Shown here one piece after another: positions 1 through 6,448 of a DNA stretch of 7,771 bases. The notes beneath the pieces were generated by a model. It saw only the letters and a program-made list of their open reading frames with translations, was not told the DNA's origin and did no database searches. Numbering within the stretch: the stretch's first letter is position 1; the number at the start of each line of letters is the position of its first letter. A program made the position numbers and the translations under genes. Source of the DNA: a bacterium (lineage in GTDB: Bacteria > Zixibacteria > MSB-5A5 > GN15 > FEB-12); assembly GCA_030619425.1 (NCBI GenBank), contig JAUXBJ010000059.1, positions 1-7,771 of the forward strand. Reading direction: 5' to 3'.

Positions 1-1319
1 CCGACGGCATAGTGATAGCGCACTCCGACGACATTCGCAATATCCGCAAACCGTTCCAGCGACCGGAGCAGGTCGTCGATGTCGTCGTGGGGCAACCGTA
101 TCGATATTTCAGTGATGATCTTAGACTAAGCTACCTGGTACAGCCGATTGAATGGGGCAGCCGCCAGTTGGGTAGTACGCACATCATCTACTCGACCGAG
201 CCGATCAGCGAACCGTTGCGACAGGCTCGCTATCGCGTGATTCAACTCACGCTTATGCTGTTGTTGTTCGGAGCTTTGGGAGTCTACATGTTATCGAATT
301 ATTTCGTGCGGCCGATTGTACAGATTACTCGGCGGGTACGTCGGTTCACATCCGGCGACCTGGAGTCCGAACTGCCGCTGGAGGGAGCCGAGGAGTTCTT
401 TGAGATATCCCGGGCTTTTAACGAGATGATGACCCGCTTGCGCCAGGATCGTGAAAACATCGTGGCCCGCGAGAAGATGGCTAAGGAAATCGAACTCGCT
501 TCCCAGATTCAGCAGACGCTGATGCCCCGACGTCTGCCGGATATCCCGGGGCTCGAACTGGACGCCTTCTACCGGGCCGCATCCATTGTCGGCGGTGACC
601 TCTATGACGTATTCGAGATCGCGCCGGGACGCTACTGCCTGGTGGTAGCCGACGTGTCAGGCAAGGGAGTGCCTGCTTCGCTGGTGATGTCGATGCTGCG
701 CACTGTGATTCAGATCAGTTCCGTCGGCGCTGCTTCCGCCGCCAACACGCTGGTCCGGGTCAACGATTACCTCTGCAATAATATGCCGGCGGGTATGTTC
801 ATCACCGTCATGCTGGTCATTTACGACACAGCCCTGGGCCAAATGGATATCGTTTCGGCGGGGCATAATCCGATGCTGTATTACAGCGCCGGCAGCGGGC
901 GGATGAATCGCATTAACCCCGGCGGCATGCCGCTGGGGCTTCCGGTGTCACTGGACGGCAGCTTCGAGGATCACCTTGAACAGGTCACCATCAAACTGGA
1001 AGACGGCGACGGTTTCTTCATTTACACTGATGGCCTCACCGAGGCCGCCGACCCGCATGGCCGCCAATTCGGTCTGGATCGACTGGCCGAACTCCTGAGT
1101 AATCGGTTTAGCCTCGGCGCTCGACCTGAACTCAACAGCTTGAGCGAGGAGGTCGTTGGCGAGATTGATGATTTCGCAGGATTCACAAAACAGACCGACG
1201 ATATCACGTTCATAATCGCGCGCGCCGTACCCATCACAACCGCTGCGGTAACGGGACGGCGTGACACCTCGGAGTTGATCTCAGTGGACGATCCCACTGA
1301 TCGCGGCGGGCGACTCTGA
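1..1319 (+). CDS. Membrane sensor serine phosphatase, HAMP + SpoIIE/PP2C (5' partial)
   Basis: Probable membrane-bound PP2C-type serine/threonine phosphatase of the SpoIIE/RsbU class, which typically dephosphorylates a STAS anti-sigma antagonist. The reading frame is open to the window edge (first full codon at base 3), so the N-terminus lies upstream; the GTG at base 12 is internal. Numbering from that GTG: residues 1-75 look like the end of an extracytoplasmic Cache-like sensor, 76-97 is a membrane helix, 98-150 a HAMP linker (conserved P101, GDLE at 115-118), and about 165-403 the phosphatase. Metal-binding acidic residues are all present: GGDLYD at 194-199, D214 in VADVSGKG, D340 in YTDGLTEA, and DD at 396-397. 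The last 30 residues look disordered. The STAS gene 138 bases downstream is the obvious substrate candidate. The family call is secure; the exact ligand and substrate are inferred. Confidence 0.93.
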   Translation, partial: DGIVIAHSDDIRNIRKPFQRPEQVVDVVVGQPYRYFSDDLRLSYLVQPIEWGSRQLGSTHIIYSTEPISEPLRQARYRVIQLTLMLLLFGALGVYMLSNYFVRPIVQITRRVRRFTSGDLESELPLEGAEEFFEISRAFNEMMTRLRQDRENIVAREKMAKEIELASQIQQTLMPRRLPDIPGLELDAFYRAASIVGGDLYDVFEIAPGRYCLVVADVSGKGVPASLVMSMLRTVIQISSVGAASAANTLVRVNDYLCNNMPAGMFITVMLVIYDTALGQMDIVSAGHNPMLYYSAGSGRMNRINPGGMPLGLPVSLDGSFEDHLEQVTIKLEDGDGFFIYTDGLTEAADPHGRQFGLDRLAELLSNRFSLGARPELNSLSEEVVGEIDDFAGFTKQTDDITFIIARAVPITTAAVTGRRDTSELISVDDPTDRGGRL

Positions 1320-1402
1320 GTCCATTGGTTGTGAATGAACCATCGATCGGCGTGTGAGCATGATTGAACAGCGAGACATTTTTTGCTTGCTCTGAAAGGT
1401 TT

Positions 1403-1431
1403 TTGGACATTGATTTCGGTTGATTGATGAT
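1403..1431 (+). promoter_or_regulatory. Weak candidate promoter before the STAS gene
   Basis: The 138-base gap after the phosphatase gene holds TTGGAC at 1403-1408 and, 17 bases on, GATGAT at 1426-1431. These match the sigma-70 consensus at only 3/6 and 4/6 positions. The gap is long enough for an independent promoter, but read-through from the phosphatase gene is equally possible. A ribosome-binding site, AGGTGA at 1442-1447, stands 10 bases before the STAS ATG. Confidence 0.2.
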
Positions 1432-1457
1432 ATGTTTTTTGAGGTGAGTGGACGGTC

Positions 1458-1847
1458 ATGGAAGGTATAGCGATATCATTGTCCGAAGGAAGTCGGAACG
1501 ACGCCTCGGAAGTACGTGTTGACGGCGTGATAGATACCGCCACCGCGACCCAGTTGGAAGAGGTGTTCGATTCGCTGCTCAAACGGGGACGCTACCGAAT
1601 CGTGGTCGACCTGGCCGGGGTGGACTACGTATCATCAGCCGGCTGGGGGATATTCATCTCCAATATCCGTGACGTTCGGGCCAATGACGGTGATATCAAA
1701 CTGGCCAATATGATTCCGAACGTTTACGAGATCTACGACTTGCTCGAATTCGACAACGTTCTCCGCGCTTATGAGTCGGTGGAGGATGCTCGTGCTGATT
1801 TCGGCGAACTGCCCGGAATCGAGGCAAAAAAAAAAGCGCCACTTTGA
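1458..1847 (+). CDS. STAS-domain anti-sigma factor antagonist
   Basis: A 129-residue STAS protein of the SpoIIAA/RsbV type, the cytoplasmic switch partner that binds an anti-sigma kinase when unphosphorylated. The beta-strand segments IVVDLAGVDYVSS and the motif SSAGWGIF (59-66) match the family signature. S60 aligns with the phosphoacceptor S58 of Bacillus SpoIIAA, although the usual D-S-S-G reads S-S-A-G here and a tryptophan follows the glycine. The ATG at 1458 is preceded by AGGTGA with a 10-base spacer. The core STAS fold ends near residue 115; the tail (EAKKKAPL) is encoded across an A10 run, and the stop TGA overlaps the TTG of the next reading frame. The neighbouring SpoIIE phosphatase supports the partner-switch role. 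The true protein may continue into the next frame (see the A10 entry). No anti-sigma kinase or sigma factor is encoded in the window. Confidence 0.9.
   Translation: MEGIAISLSEGSRNDASEVRVDGVIDTATATQLEEVFDSLLKRGRYRIVVDLAGVDYVSSAGWGIFISNIRDVRANDGDIKLANMIPNVYEIYDLLEFDNVLRAYESVEDARADFGELPGIEAKKKAPL
1826..1835 (+). other. A10 homopolymer, candidate -1 slippage site
   Basis: Ten consecutive A residues lie in the last codons of the STAS gene, read as GCA AAA AAA AAA GCG. The zero-frame phasing fits the X XXY YYZ slippery heptamer (A AAA AAA). The -1 frame is open from 1799 to 2137 and runs straight into the helix-turn-helix reading frame. Slipping back one base, or a transcript or genome with eleven A residues, would give ...EAKKK-SATLTRVTL... 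and one protein of about 226 residues. GAGG at 1821-1824 touches the run; it lies too close to act like the upstream stimulator at E. coli dnaX. The tract and open frame are directly visible; recoding is inference, and a base-count error in the assembly would look the same. Confidence 0.55.
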
Positions 1848-2137
1848 CGCGTGTGACTCTTGATGACCAGTTCGTTGCAGGTAATCAACCACAGCGCCAT
1901 CAGGTAGAAGTTGAGAATCAATTCCATGGGGGAGGGGACTTGGAGAGCGAAGTGCTTTCACTGGTGCGTGAGGATCCCTTTGCATCCATTCGCGAGATGA
2001 CCCGTGAGTTGCAGAGTCAACCGTTCTTTAGCAATGTCGGCTGGTGGCGTGTGTTCGGCATTCTCAGGAGAAACCGCCTTCTTAAACGACGTTCGCGATT
2101 CAGGTTCGTGCGGGCTCGACGTCGAGACCGTTATTGA
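1844..2137 (+). CDS. Basic helix-turn-helix-like protein, probably the C-terminal part of the STAS protein
   Basis: A 97-codon frame with no ATG start. The TTG at 1844 overlaps the STAS stop codon and has no clear ribosome-binding site. Residues 1-32 are polar and linker-like. Residues 33-97 look like a winged helix or helix-turn-helix: SEVLSLVREDPFASIREMTREL, a loop, then VGWWRVFGILRRNRLL and a very basic end (RRSRFRFVRARRRDR). The pattern recalls DNA-binding helices of transposase or regulator type, but I cannot assign a named family. GGAGG at 1931-1935 lies 4 bases before an in-frame TTG at 1940, so a 65-residue domain-only product is possible. The simplest reading is that this frame is the second half of a STAS-HTH protein, separated by a -1 frame change at the A10 tract. 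The open frame, domain-like composition and precise frame relation support coding; independent translation is uncertain. Confidence 0.6.
   Translation: MTRVTLDDQFVAGNQPQRHQVEVENQFHGGGDLESEVLSLVREDPFASIREMTRELQSQPFFSNVGWWRVFGILRRNRLLKRRSRFRFVRARRRDRY
1931..1942 (+). promoter_or_regulatory. Possible internal ribosome-binding site and TTG start for the HTH domain
   Basis: A purine-rich stretch of G residues around GGAGG (1931-1935) sits 4 bases before an in-frame TTG (1940-1942). Starting here would make a 65-residue protein that begins exactly at the predicted helix-turn-helix domain (LESEVLSLV...). The spacer is shorter than usual, and a glycine-rich linker codon string (GGGD) explains the G residues equally well. 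Confidence 0.3.
2111..2130 (+). repeat. Imperfect 20-bp palindrome upstream of the cyclase promoter
   Basis: The core CTCGACGTCGAG (2115-2126) is a perfect 12-bp palindrome. Extending it by CGG on the left and CCG on the right, with one mismatched pair (G2114/A2127), gives 20 bp of dyad symmetry. It lies in the last codons of the helix-turn-helix frame and ends 7 bases before the -35 box of the next promoter. It could be an operator half of the control region or a weak hairpin ending the upstream transcript; no good T-run follows. Confidence 0.45.
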
Positions 2138-2165
2138 TTGACATATAGACTGCGCCGTCTATATT
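2138..2165 (+). promoter_or_regulatory. Sigma-70-like promoter for the diguanylate cyclase gene
   Basis: TTGACA at 2138-2143 matches the -35 consensus perfectly. After a 16-base spacer, TATATT at 2160-2165 matches the -10 consensus at 5 of 6 positions. The -35 box starts on the base after the preceding stop codon. Transcription would start near 2172, leaving a leader of about 15 bases before the cyclase ATG at 2187. This is the best housekeeping-type promoter in the window. Confidence 0.7.
2143..2164 (+). repeat. 8-bp inverted repeat overlapping spacer and -10 box
   Basis: ATATAGAC (2143-2150) and GTCTATAT (2157-2164) are perfect reverse complements separated by TGCGCC. The right arm covers five of the six -10 bases and the left arm touches the last base of the -35. 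A dimeric repressor bound here would block RNA polymerase, so an operator is the natural reading. As a terminator it would be weak: the stem is AT-rich and followed by TTATTGG. Confidence 0.6.
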
Positions 2166-2186
2166 TATTGGTAAGAGCACTTTATC

Positions 2187-3812
2187 ATGATGACCGAGCA
2201 CACTCTCATATTCATTCTGGCCTGTTTGGTCGTGCTGCTGACGCTGGTGCTGATTCGCCGCATCAGTGATGACAGAAAGCGGCTGGCCGTACTACGGCGG
2301 CTGGACCTTGAGGAGTTCGCTGCTTTGCTGCGGGCCAACAGCCGTGACGGCGTAATAGGACAGGTGGCGGCCAAAGTATCGGACTTGCTCAAACGATCGT
2401 TCGGCTGTGAACGGATTCTCTTTTTGAGAAAAAAACGAGGTCGGTTAAGGTACAATTTCAGCCACGGTCTTGCCAAGGTCGAGCGGCGCGATTTCCGATT
2501 GCCCTACACCAAGGATTTCGGCGATTGCCTGCGAGCCGATTACCTGCCGCGATGCCTCTTTCATCTCAAGCCGGTCCTGCCGACCGACACCTATACAACA
2601 TTGGTGGAACTGGGTTTCGACACCTTCTTCCCAATCTACTGGCGGGAGAATCTGTACGGTGTTTACTTCATACGCAGCACACTTTCAACGCGCGAGCACT
2701 CGTTCAAGTCACTGGTGGCGAGCCTGGCCCAATCTTTGTCCGCGGCCTATCATGTCAAGTGGCATGAGTCACGCAACGAAGACTTGCAGCGGAAACTATC
2801 GACCGCCGAGACTGAAGCACGCCGACTCCAGTCACCGGATTGGAGTGCTATGATGAAACTGGTCCGTCACCGCAAACCGGAAACAATCGTCATACAGATT
2901 GTTGAGGCCCTCGTCTCCGAATTTCAACTGGAACGTGCGGCGTGTATTCATCGCTGGAACGACGACGCGTTGCGCGTTGTGACGCAGGGAACCAGCGGGA
3001 CTATCGTTTTGCCTGAGACATTGAGACTGGACAGCTTGATATCGAAACTCGATGACAAAAAACTCATGCGTTTGAACGATCTCAAGTTCACCGACGAGTC
3101 GTTGAATAAGGCCATGGAAGCTCTGATTAATGGTGGGCTTGATTATATCACCACCTACTCCCTGGCGGCGCAGCGCGAGGGAGTTCTGGCCTGGAGCGGT
3201 GGGGGGAACCCCTCGATGGTGCGTGATCGCCTCGATTCGCTGCGCGGTCATGTCGGCGATCTTATCGACAATGCCGAGTCTTTCGTGCGCATCGAGGAGT
3301 TGTCTTACACCGACAATCTGACCGGCCTGGCTAACCAACGGTATTTTCTGCGTCGTTTCGACGAGGAGATCTCCCGCGCCCAGCGGTACGGACGCAAACT
3401 GGCCTTTATTCTGTTCGACCTCGATGAACTCAAGGCGATCAACGATACCTGTGGGCACCTGGCCGGTGACGCTATTCTAAGACAACTCGGCGAGATTCTT
3501 CGCAACAGTATTCGCTCTATCGACGTGGTGGCCAGGTACGGGGGAGACGAGTTTTGCGTCATTATGCCGGAGGCGGATCAGGAAACTTGTCGACGCTTCA
3601 TGAAGCGTCTGCAGAATGCGATTTCTCGGAACAGATTTCAAATCGAACACGCCGACAAACCGCTCAGGTGCACGGTGTCGTTGGGCGGCGCCATATTCCC
3701 CGATCATGGCGATGATTCCAGGCAAATGATCCACGCTGCTGATATGGCGCTATTGAAAGCCAAAGAGAGCGGCCGCAACAAGTCGCTGGTCTTCGAGGAG
3801 GATACTCCGTAA
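2187..3812 (+). CDS. Membrane-anchored GAF-GAF-GGDEF diguanylate cyclase
   Basis: Makes cyclic di-GMP from two GTP. Residues 6-24 form a single N-terminal membrane helix. A GAF-like domain spans about 50-190 (note FFPIYWRENLYGVYFI at 147-162), then a helical linker to about 215, a second, more divergent GAF-like region at about 225-365, and the GGDEF domain at 373-535. The catalytic signature is intact: YTDNLTGLANQRYF at the domain start, FDLDELKAIND at 410-420 with metal ligand D411, and GGDEF at 452-456. The inhibitory RxxD motif (R443-S-I-D446) stands at the standard distance before GGDEF, so product inhibition is expected. Tail motifs SLGGA and ADMALLKAKESGRNK are also typical. Two ATG codons (2187, 2190) are possible starts with only a weak AAGAG site upstream. 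It has its own promoter and precedes the exopolysaccharide genes, so it may control them. The activity is secure; the GAF ligands are unknown. Confidence 0.94.
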   Translation: MMTEHTLIFILACLVVLLTLVLIRRISDDRKRLAVLRRLDLEEFAALLRANSRDGVIGQVAAKVSDLLKRSFGCERILFLRKKRGRLRYNFSHGLAKVERRDFRLPYTKDFGDCLRADYLPRCLFHLKPVLPTDTYTTLVELGFDTFFPIYWRENLYGVYFIRSTLSTREHSFKSLVASLAQSLSAAYHVKWHESRNEDLQRKLSTAETEARRLQSPDWSAMMKLVRHRKPETIVIQIVEALVSEFQLERAACIHRWNDDALRVVTQGTSGTIVLPETLRLDSLISKLDDKKLMRLNDLKFTDESLNKAMEALINGGLDYITTYSLAAQREGVLAWSGGGNPSMVRDRLDSLRGHVGDLIDNAESFVRIEELSYTDNLTGLANQRYFLRRFDEEISRAQRYGRKLAFILFDLDELKAINDTCGHLAGDAILRQLGEILRNSIRSIDVVARYGGDEFCVIMPEADQETCRRFMKRLQNAISRNRFQIEHADKPLRCTVSLGGAIFPDHGDDSRQMIHAADMALLKAKESGRNKSLVFEEDTP

Positions 3813-3916
3813 GAACAGGTGGCGCCGGCGACTTTCCGACTGCATTTTTTAATGCTTTACAGCCGAGGGACTGAACGCTTACTTATTAACGTAAATGGGA
3901 AATATGCCGATTTTAC

Positions 3917-3922
3917 TATAAG
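3917..3922 (+). promoter_or_regulatory. Candidate -10 box for the exopolysaccharide operon
   Basis: TATAAG in the AT-rich end of the 121-base gap after the cyclase gene matches the -10 consensus at 5 of 6 positions. No convincing -35 lies 16-18 bases upstream, so an activator or another sigma factor may be needed. A start site near 3929 would leave almost no leader for the ATG at 3934 but about 35 bases for the ATG at 3964. Confidence 0.3.
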
Positions 3923-3933
3923 TTGTTCAAAGG

Positions 3934-4926
3934 ATGGAACTTATCAAAAAGCGTGCAGGTTTAATGAACAGGATGATTCTTCTTGCAGGCATGGCGCTGC
4001 TTCTGTGCAGTGCTACTGCAGCCGCGGCCGAGGAATACCGAATCGGTCCGGAAGATATGCTGCAGATCAAGTTTTGGCAGGACCCGGTGTTGAACACCAC
4101 AGTCCGGGTGACACAGGACGGCAAAGTATCTCTGGACATTGTCGGGGAGATTGAAGCGGCGGGTAAGACAATCCAGGATTTGCAGACTGAGATTGTCAGA
4201 CGAATGTCGCGCCTGAACAACCGCATCTCTCAATGCGTGGTGCAGGTGACGGAGTACAACTATCAGCATGTGTTCGTCTATGGTCAGGTGAACAGTCCGG
4301 GTAAAAAGACGTTTGAGGAGATACCTGATCTGCTGACGATTCTGAATGAAGCCGGCTGGATTACCGAACTCGGTGATCTCAGTCGGGTGAACATCATTCG
4401 CGGCGGCGACAGGGCCGGTCAGGTTGAAGTTATTGACGTGGCGGCAGCTATGGCAGCCGGTGCGGTCGAAAACCTGCCGAAGCTGAACCGCCGCGATGCC
4501 ATTGACGTTCCCAGTTCACCGGCTGGAGTTGCGCCGCCGGATATCGGCCGGATGGCTACCCGGAAAAACATCGTCTATGTGATGGGTGCTGTCCACACTC
4601 CCGGGCCAATTCGCTACCAGGACAATCTTGATGTCATGGAGGCGCTGGCGATGGCCGGTGGGCATACCGACATGGCCGATCTTAAACATACTAAGCTCAT
4701 CAGCAAAGATGGCTACTATGGCCAGACGATGTTAGTTGATCTCGAAAAATACGCCCTGACCGGTACGCCGGCGCGTCATATTATGCGTAAGGAAGATGTG
4801 TGCGTCGTGCCGTTCCGGAAGCAGAACTTCATGAGCCGTAATCTTGGTACCTTCGTCACCATTCTCGGCGCTGCTACCTCAGCCTTGCTGTTGTATGAGA
4901 ACCTGAAACCAGCGGATGAAGAGTAG
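3934..4926 (+). CDS. Wza-type polysaccharide export protein with two SLBB domains
   Basis: Outer-membrane or periplasmic channel component that carries exopolysaccharide or capsule across the envelope. Numbering from 3934: a signal peptide ends near residue 32 (hydrophobic MILLAGMALLLCSATAAAA, likely cut before EEYRIG). A Poly_export domain covers about 34-107 (YRIGPEDMLQIKFW), the first SLBB domain follows at about 112-185 (VFVYGQVNSPGKKTF) and the second at about 213-292 (VYVMGAVHTPGPIRY). A hydrophobic C-terminal helix lies at 304-321. The cysteine at 25 follows LLL, which is a poor lipobox, so it may not be a lipoprotein, unlike E. coli Wza. The start is unsure: AAAGG abuts the ATG at 3934, while the ATG at 3964 has AGG 4 bases away and still leaves a good signal peptide. 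The co-polymerase gene follows after 17 bases. Confidence 0.92.
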   Translation: MELIKKRAGLMNRMILLAGMALLLCSATAAAAEEYRIGPEDMLQIKFWQDPVLNTTVRVTQDGKVSLDIVGEIEAAGKTIQDLQTEIVRRMSRLNNRISQCVVQVTEYNYQHVFVYGQVNSPGKKTFEEIPDLLTILNEAGWITELGDLSRVNIIRGGDRAGQVEVIDVAAAMAAGAVENLPKLNRRDAIDVPSSPAGVAPPDIGRMATRKNIVYVMGAVHTPGPIRYQDNLDVMEALAMAGGHTDMADLKHTKLISKDGYYGQTMLVDLEKYALTGTPARHIMRKEDVCVVPFRKQNFMSRNLGTFVTILGAATSALLLYENLKPADEE

Positions 4927-4943
4927 CGTCCATCGATAGGTAT

Positions 4944-6443
4944 ATGGAGCACAAGGAAGAAAAAAGCGTCGACATCAGGGAGATTCTGGCTGTCGTTCTG
5001 AAGCGCAAGTGGCTGATAGTCATTCCCCTGATCCTGGCCACGGTGGCTGGGTATGGCACTTCATTCCTTCTGACTCCCATGTATAGCTCCTCGACTATCA
5101 TCTGGATTGATCGACCATACAACGTCTCCCGCGAGCTAATTAGTATCATCGGTCGCGAAGCCAACCCGCGCATGAGCAGTGACGATCGCCGGAGACAGTT
5201 GCAATCGCTGCAAAACGAGATCACATCGCAGGCCTACCTGTTCCAGTTGATTCGTGATCTGAAGTTGGACGTCAATCTCAAAATTAGTCGTCAAGCTGCA
5301 CAGATGCGTGAGGACAACCCCCTTCAAAGTCTGGAGCAGTTGAAGTTCTACCTGCTCCTGGAGCGCCTGCGTGATCAGATAAGTGTGGCTTTTGTGGGCG
5401 CCGATCAGATCAAGATCACGGTTGAGTCTACCGATCCGGTTGAGGCGAAGAACATGGTGACTCGCCTTGCTCAGATTCTGGAGCAGGAAAAATCACGCTA
5501 CGAGTTAGAGAAGATTCTCGACAATCAATCCTTTGCTGATTTACAGTTGGAACGCACGGAGTGGGAATACCAGCAGGCTCTGGATTCGTTGACTGCGGCG
5601 CAATCGCGTCTAACTCAGATGCAATTGCCGGACAACATCTCTTCGCAGGGAAACAGGCGCGAGATCCTCTCGGACATGGAGCGCACCCAGTTGGAAATGG
5701 CCAACGATTCCAGCGGACTGCTCACTCTGAGGGGCCAACTGGAAAGTTTCGATCTGGCCGCGACGCGGCTTAAGTACACCGACAGCCTGGTGGAGTTGCG
5801 CACCGAAATCGACGGGCAGATAGCAATACTCGCCGGCATGATGGCGAAGTACGCCTGGACCGAGCAGGAAGTTATCGCTGTCAACATCAGAATGAACGAC
5901 GCCGTGCGCTTTCTCGAACGTGAACTGAACCGGACCGTCGATGAACAGTTTGTTTCGTATCCGGCCAATCAGCGTGACATACTGAGACGATATTTCGTGG
6001 TACGCGAAAACCTCGATATTCTGAATTCCAAGCGGGCTCAGTTGCAGCTTTCGTATGACAAAATCACGGAGACGCTCAGTAGCATACCTCGATTGCAGGC
6101 GGAGATCAGCGAACTGGAGCGCATGGTGGCCGAGGCGCGACGATACCGCGACGCCTTCCGCTCCGAGGAAACAACCGTTGAAATTCTCTCGGAGAGGGCC
6201 AAGGATCGCACCAAATACAAGATCGTTGAACCGGCCCGGGTGCCGTTGGCGCCGTTTTGGCCCGACAAGAAGAAAATACTGGTGATGGGGGTTTTGCTGG
6301 GGTTGGTGATCGGTGGGGGCGCGGTGTTCCTGGCCGAAGTTCTGGATAAGTCATTCAAGCGGACCGAAGATGTCGAGACGTTACTCGGGATACCGGTGCT
6401 GGCCGCCATCCCTAAGATAGATAAACTACCTCGTATACGGTGA
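4944..6443 (+). CDS. Polysaccharide co-polymerase, Wzz/GumC type without kinase domain
   Basis: Inner-membrane protein that sets chain length and bridges to the export channel. Residues 8-100 match the Wzz N-terminal domain, with the first membrane helix at about 24-43 after KRKW. The periplasmic part (about 45-425) is rich in long coiled-coil helices, as in the GumC/exosortase-type subgroup. The proline-rich stretch PARVPLAPFWP (430-440) before the second membrane helix (about 445-465, with GxxxG spacing) is the family hallmark. The cytoplasmic tail RTEDVETLLGIPVLAAIPKI ends where fused Wzc-type proteins continue into a tyrosine kinase; here the protein stops about 10 residues later and a separate kinase gene lies further down. 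GATAGG at 4935-4940 is the likely ribosome-binding site, 3 bases from the ATG. The 17-base gap to the upstream gene implies one transcript. Confidence 0.93.
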   Translation: MEHKEEKSVDIREILAVVLKRKWLIVIPLILATVAGYGTSFLLTPMYSSSTIIWIDRPYNVSRELISIIGREANPRMSSDDRRRQLQSLQNEITSQAYLFQLIRDLKLDVNLKISRQAAQMREDNPLQSLEQLKFYLLLERLRDQISVAFVGADQIKITVESTDPVEAKNMVTRLAQILEQEKSRYELEKILDNQSFADLQLERTEWEYQQALDSLTAAQSRLTQMQLPDNISSQGNRREILSDMERTQLEMANDSSGLLTLRGQLESFDLAATRLKYTDSLVELRTEIDGQIAILAGMMAKYAWTEQEVIAVNIRMNDAVRFLERELNRTVDEQFVSYPANQRDILRRYFVVRENLDILNSKRAQLQLSYDKITETLSSIPRLQAEISELERMVAEARRYRDAFRSEETTVEILSERAKDRTKYKIVEPARVPLAPFWPDKKKILVMGVLLGLVIGGGAVFLAEVLDKSFKRTEDVETLLGIPVLAAIPKIDKLPRIR

Positions 6444-6448
6444 GGCCT

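Noticed and set aside
1379..1384. T6 run after the phosphatase gene as an intrinsic terminator
   Set aside because: No GC-rich stem of useful length can be found directly upstream.
1022..1582. 186-codon reverse-strand open frame across the phosphatase end and STAS start
   Set aside because: It is antisense to two well-supported genes, has low-complexity serine/arginine-rich composition and no recognisable motif.
2419..2435. TTTTTGAGAAAAA hairpin and A7 run in the cyclase gene as a recoding site
   Set aside because: The gene stays in one long frame with intact downstream domains, and alternative frames close soon; probably incidental.
2832..3458. 208-codon reverse-strand open frame within the cyclase gene
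   Set aside because: It is a shadow of the GAF/GGDEF coding sequence; the forward frame has clear conserved motifs and this one has none.
3842..3855. GCATT-TTTT-AATGC stem after the cyclase gene as a terminator
   Set aside because: The stem is only 5 AT-rich pairs, the T-run is in the loop, and only three T residues follow; too weak to call.
3813..3933. c-di-GMP riboswitch before the exopolysaccharide operon
   Set aside because: It would fit the context, but none of the conserved GEMM bases (such as the GCACAAAGGGCAAACC-type core) are present.
3819..4154. Forward open frame overlapping the export gene start
   Set aside because: It is out of frame with the strongly supported signal peptide and Poly_export domain, and its product resembles no protein family.
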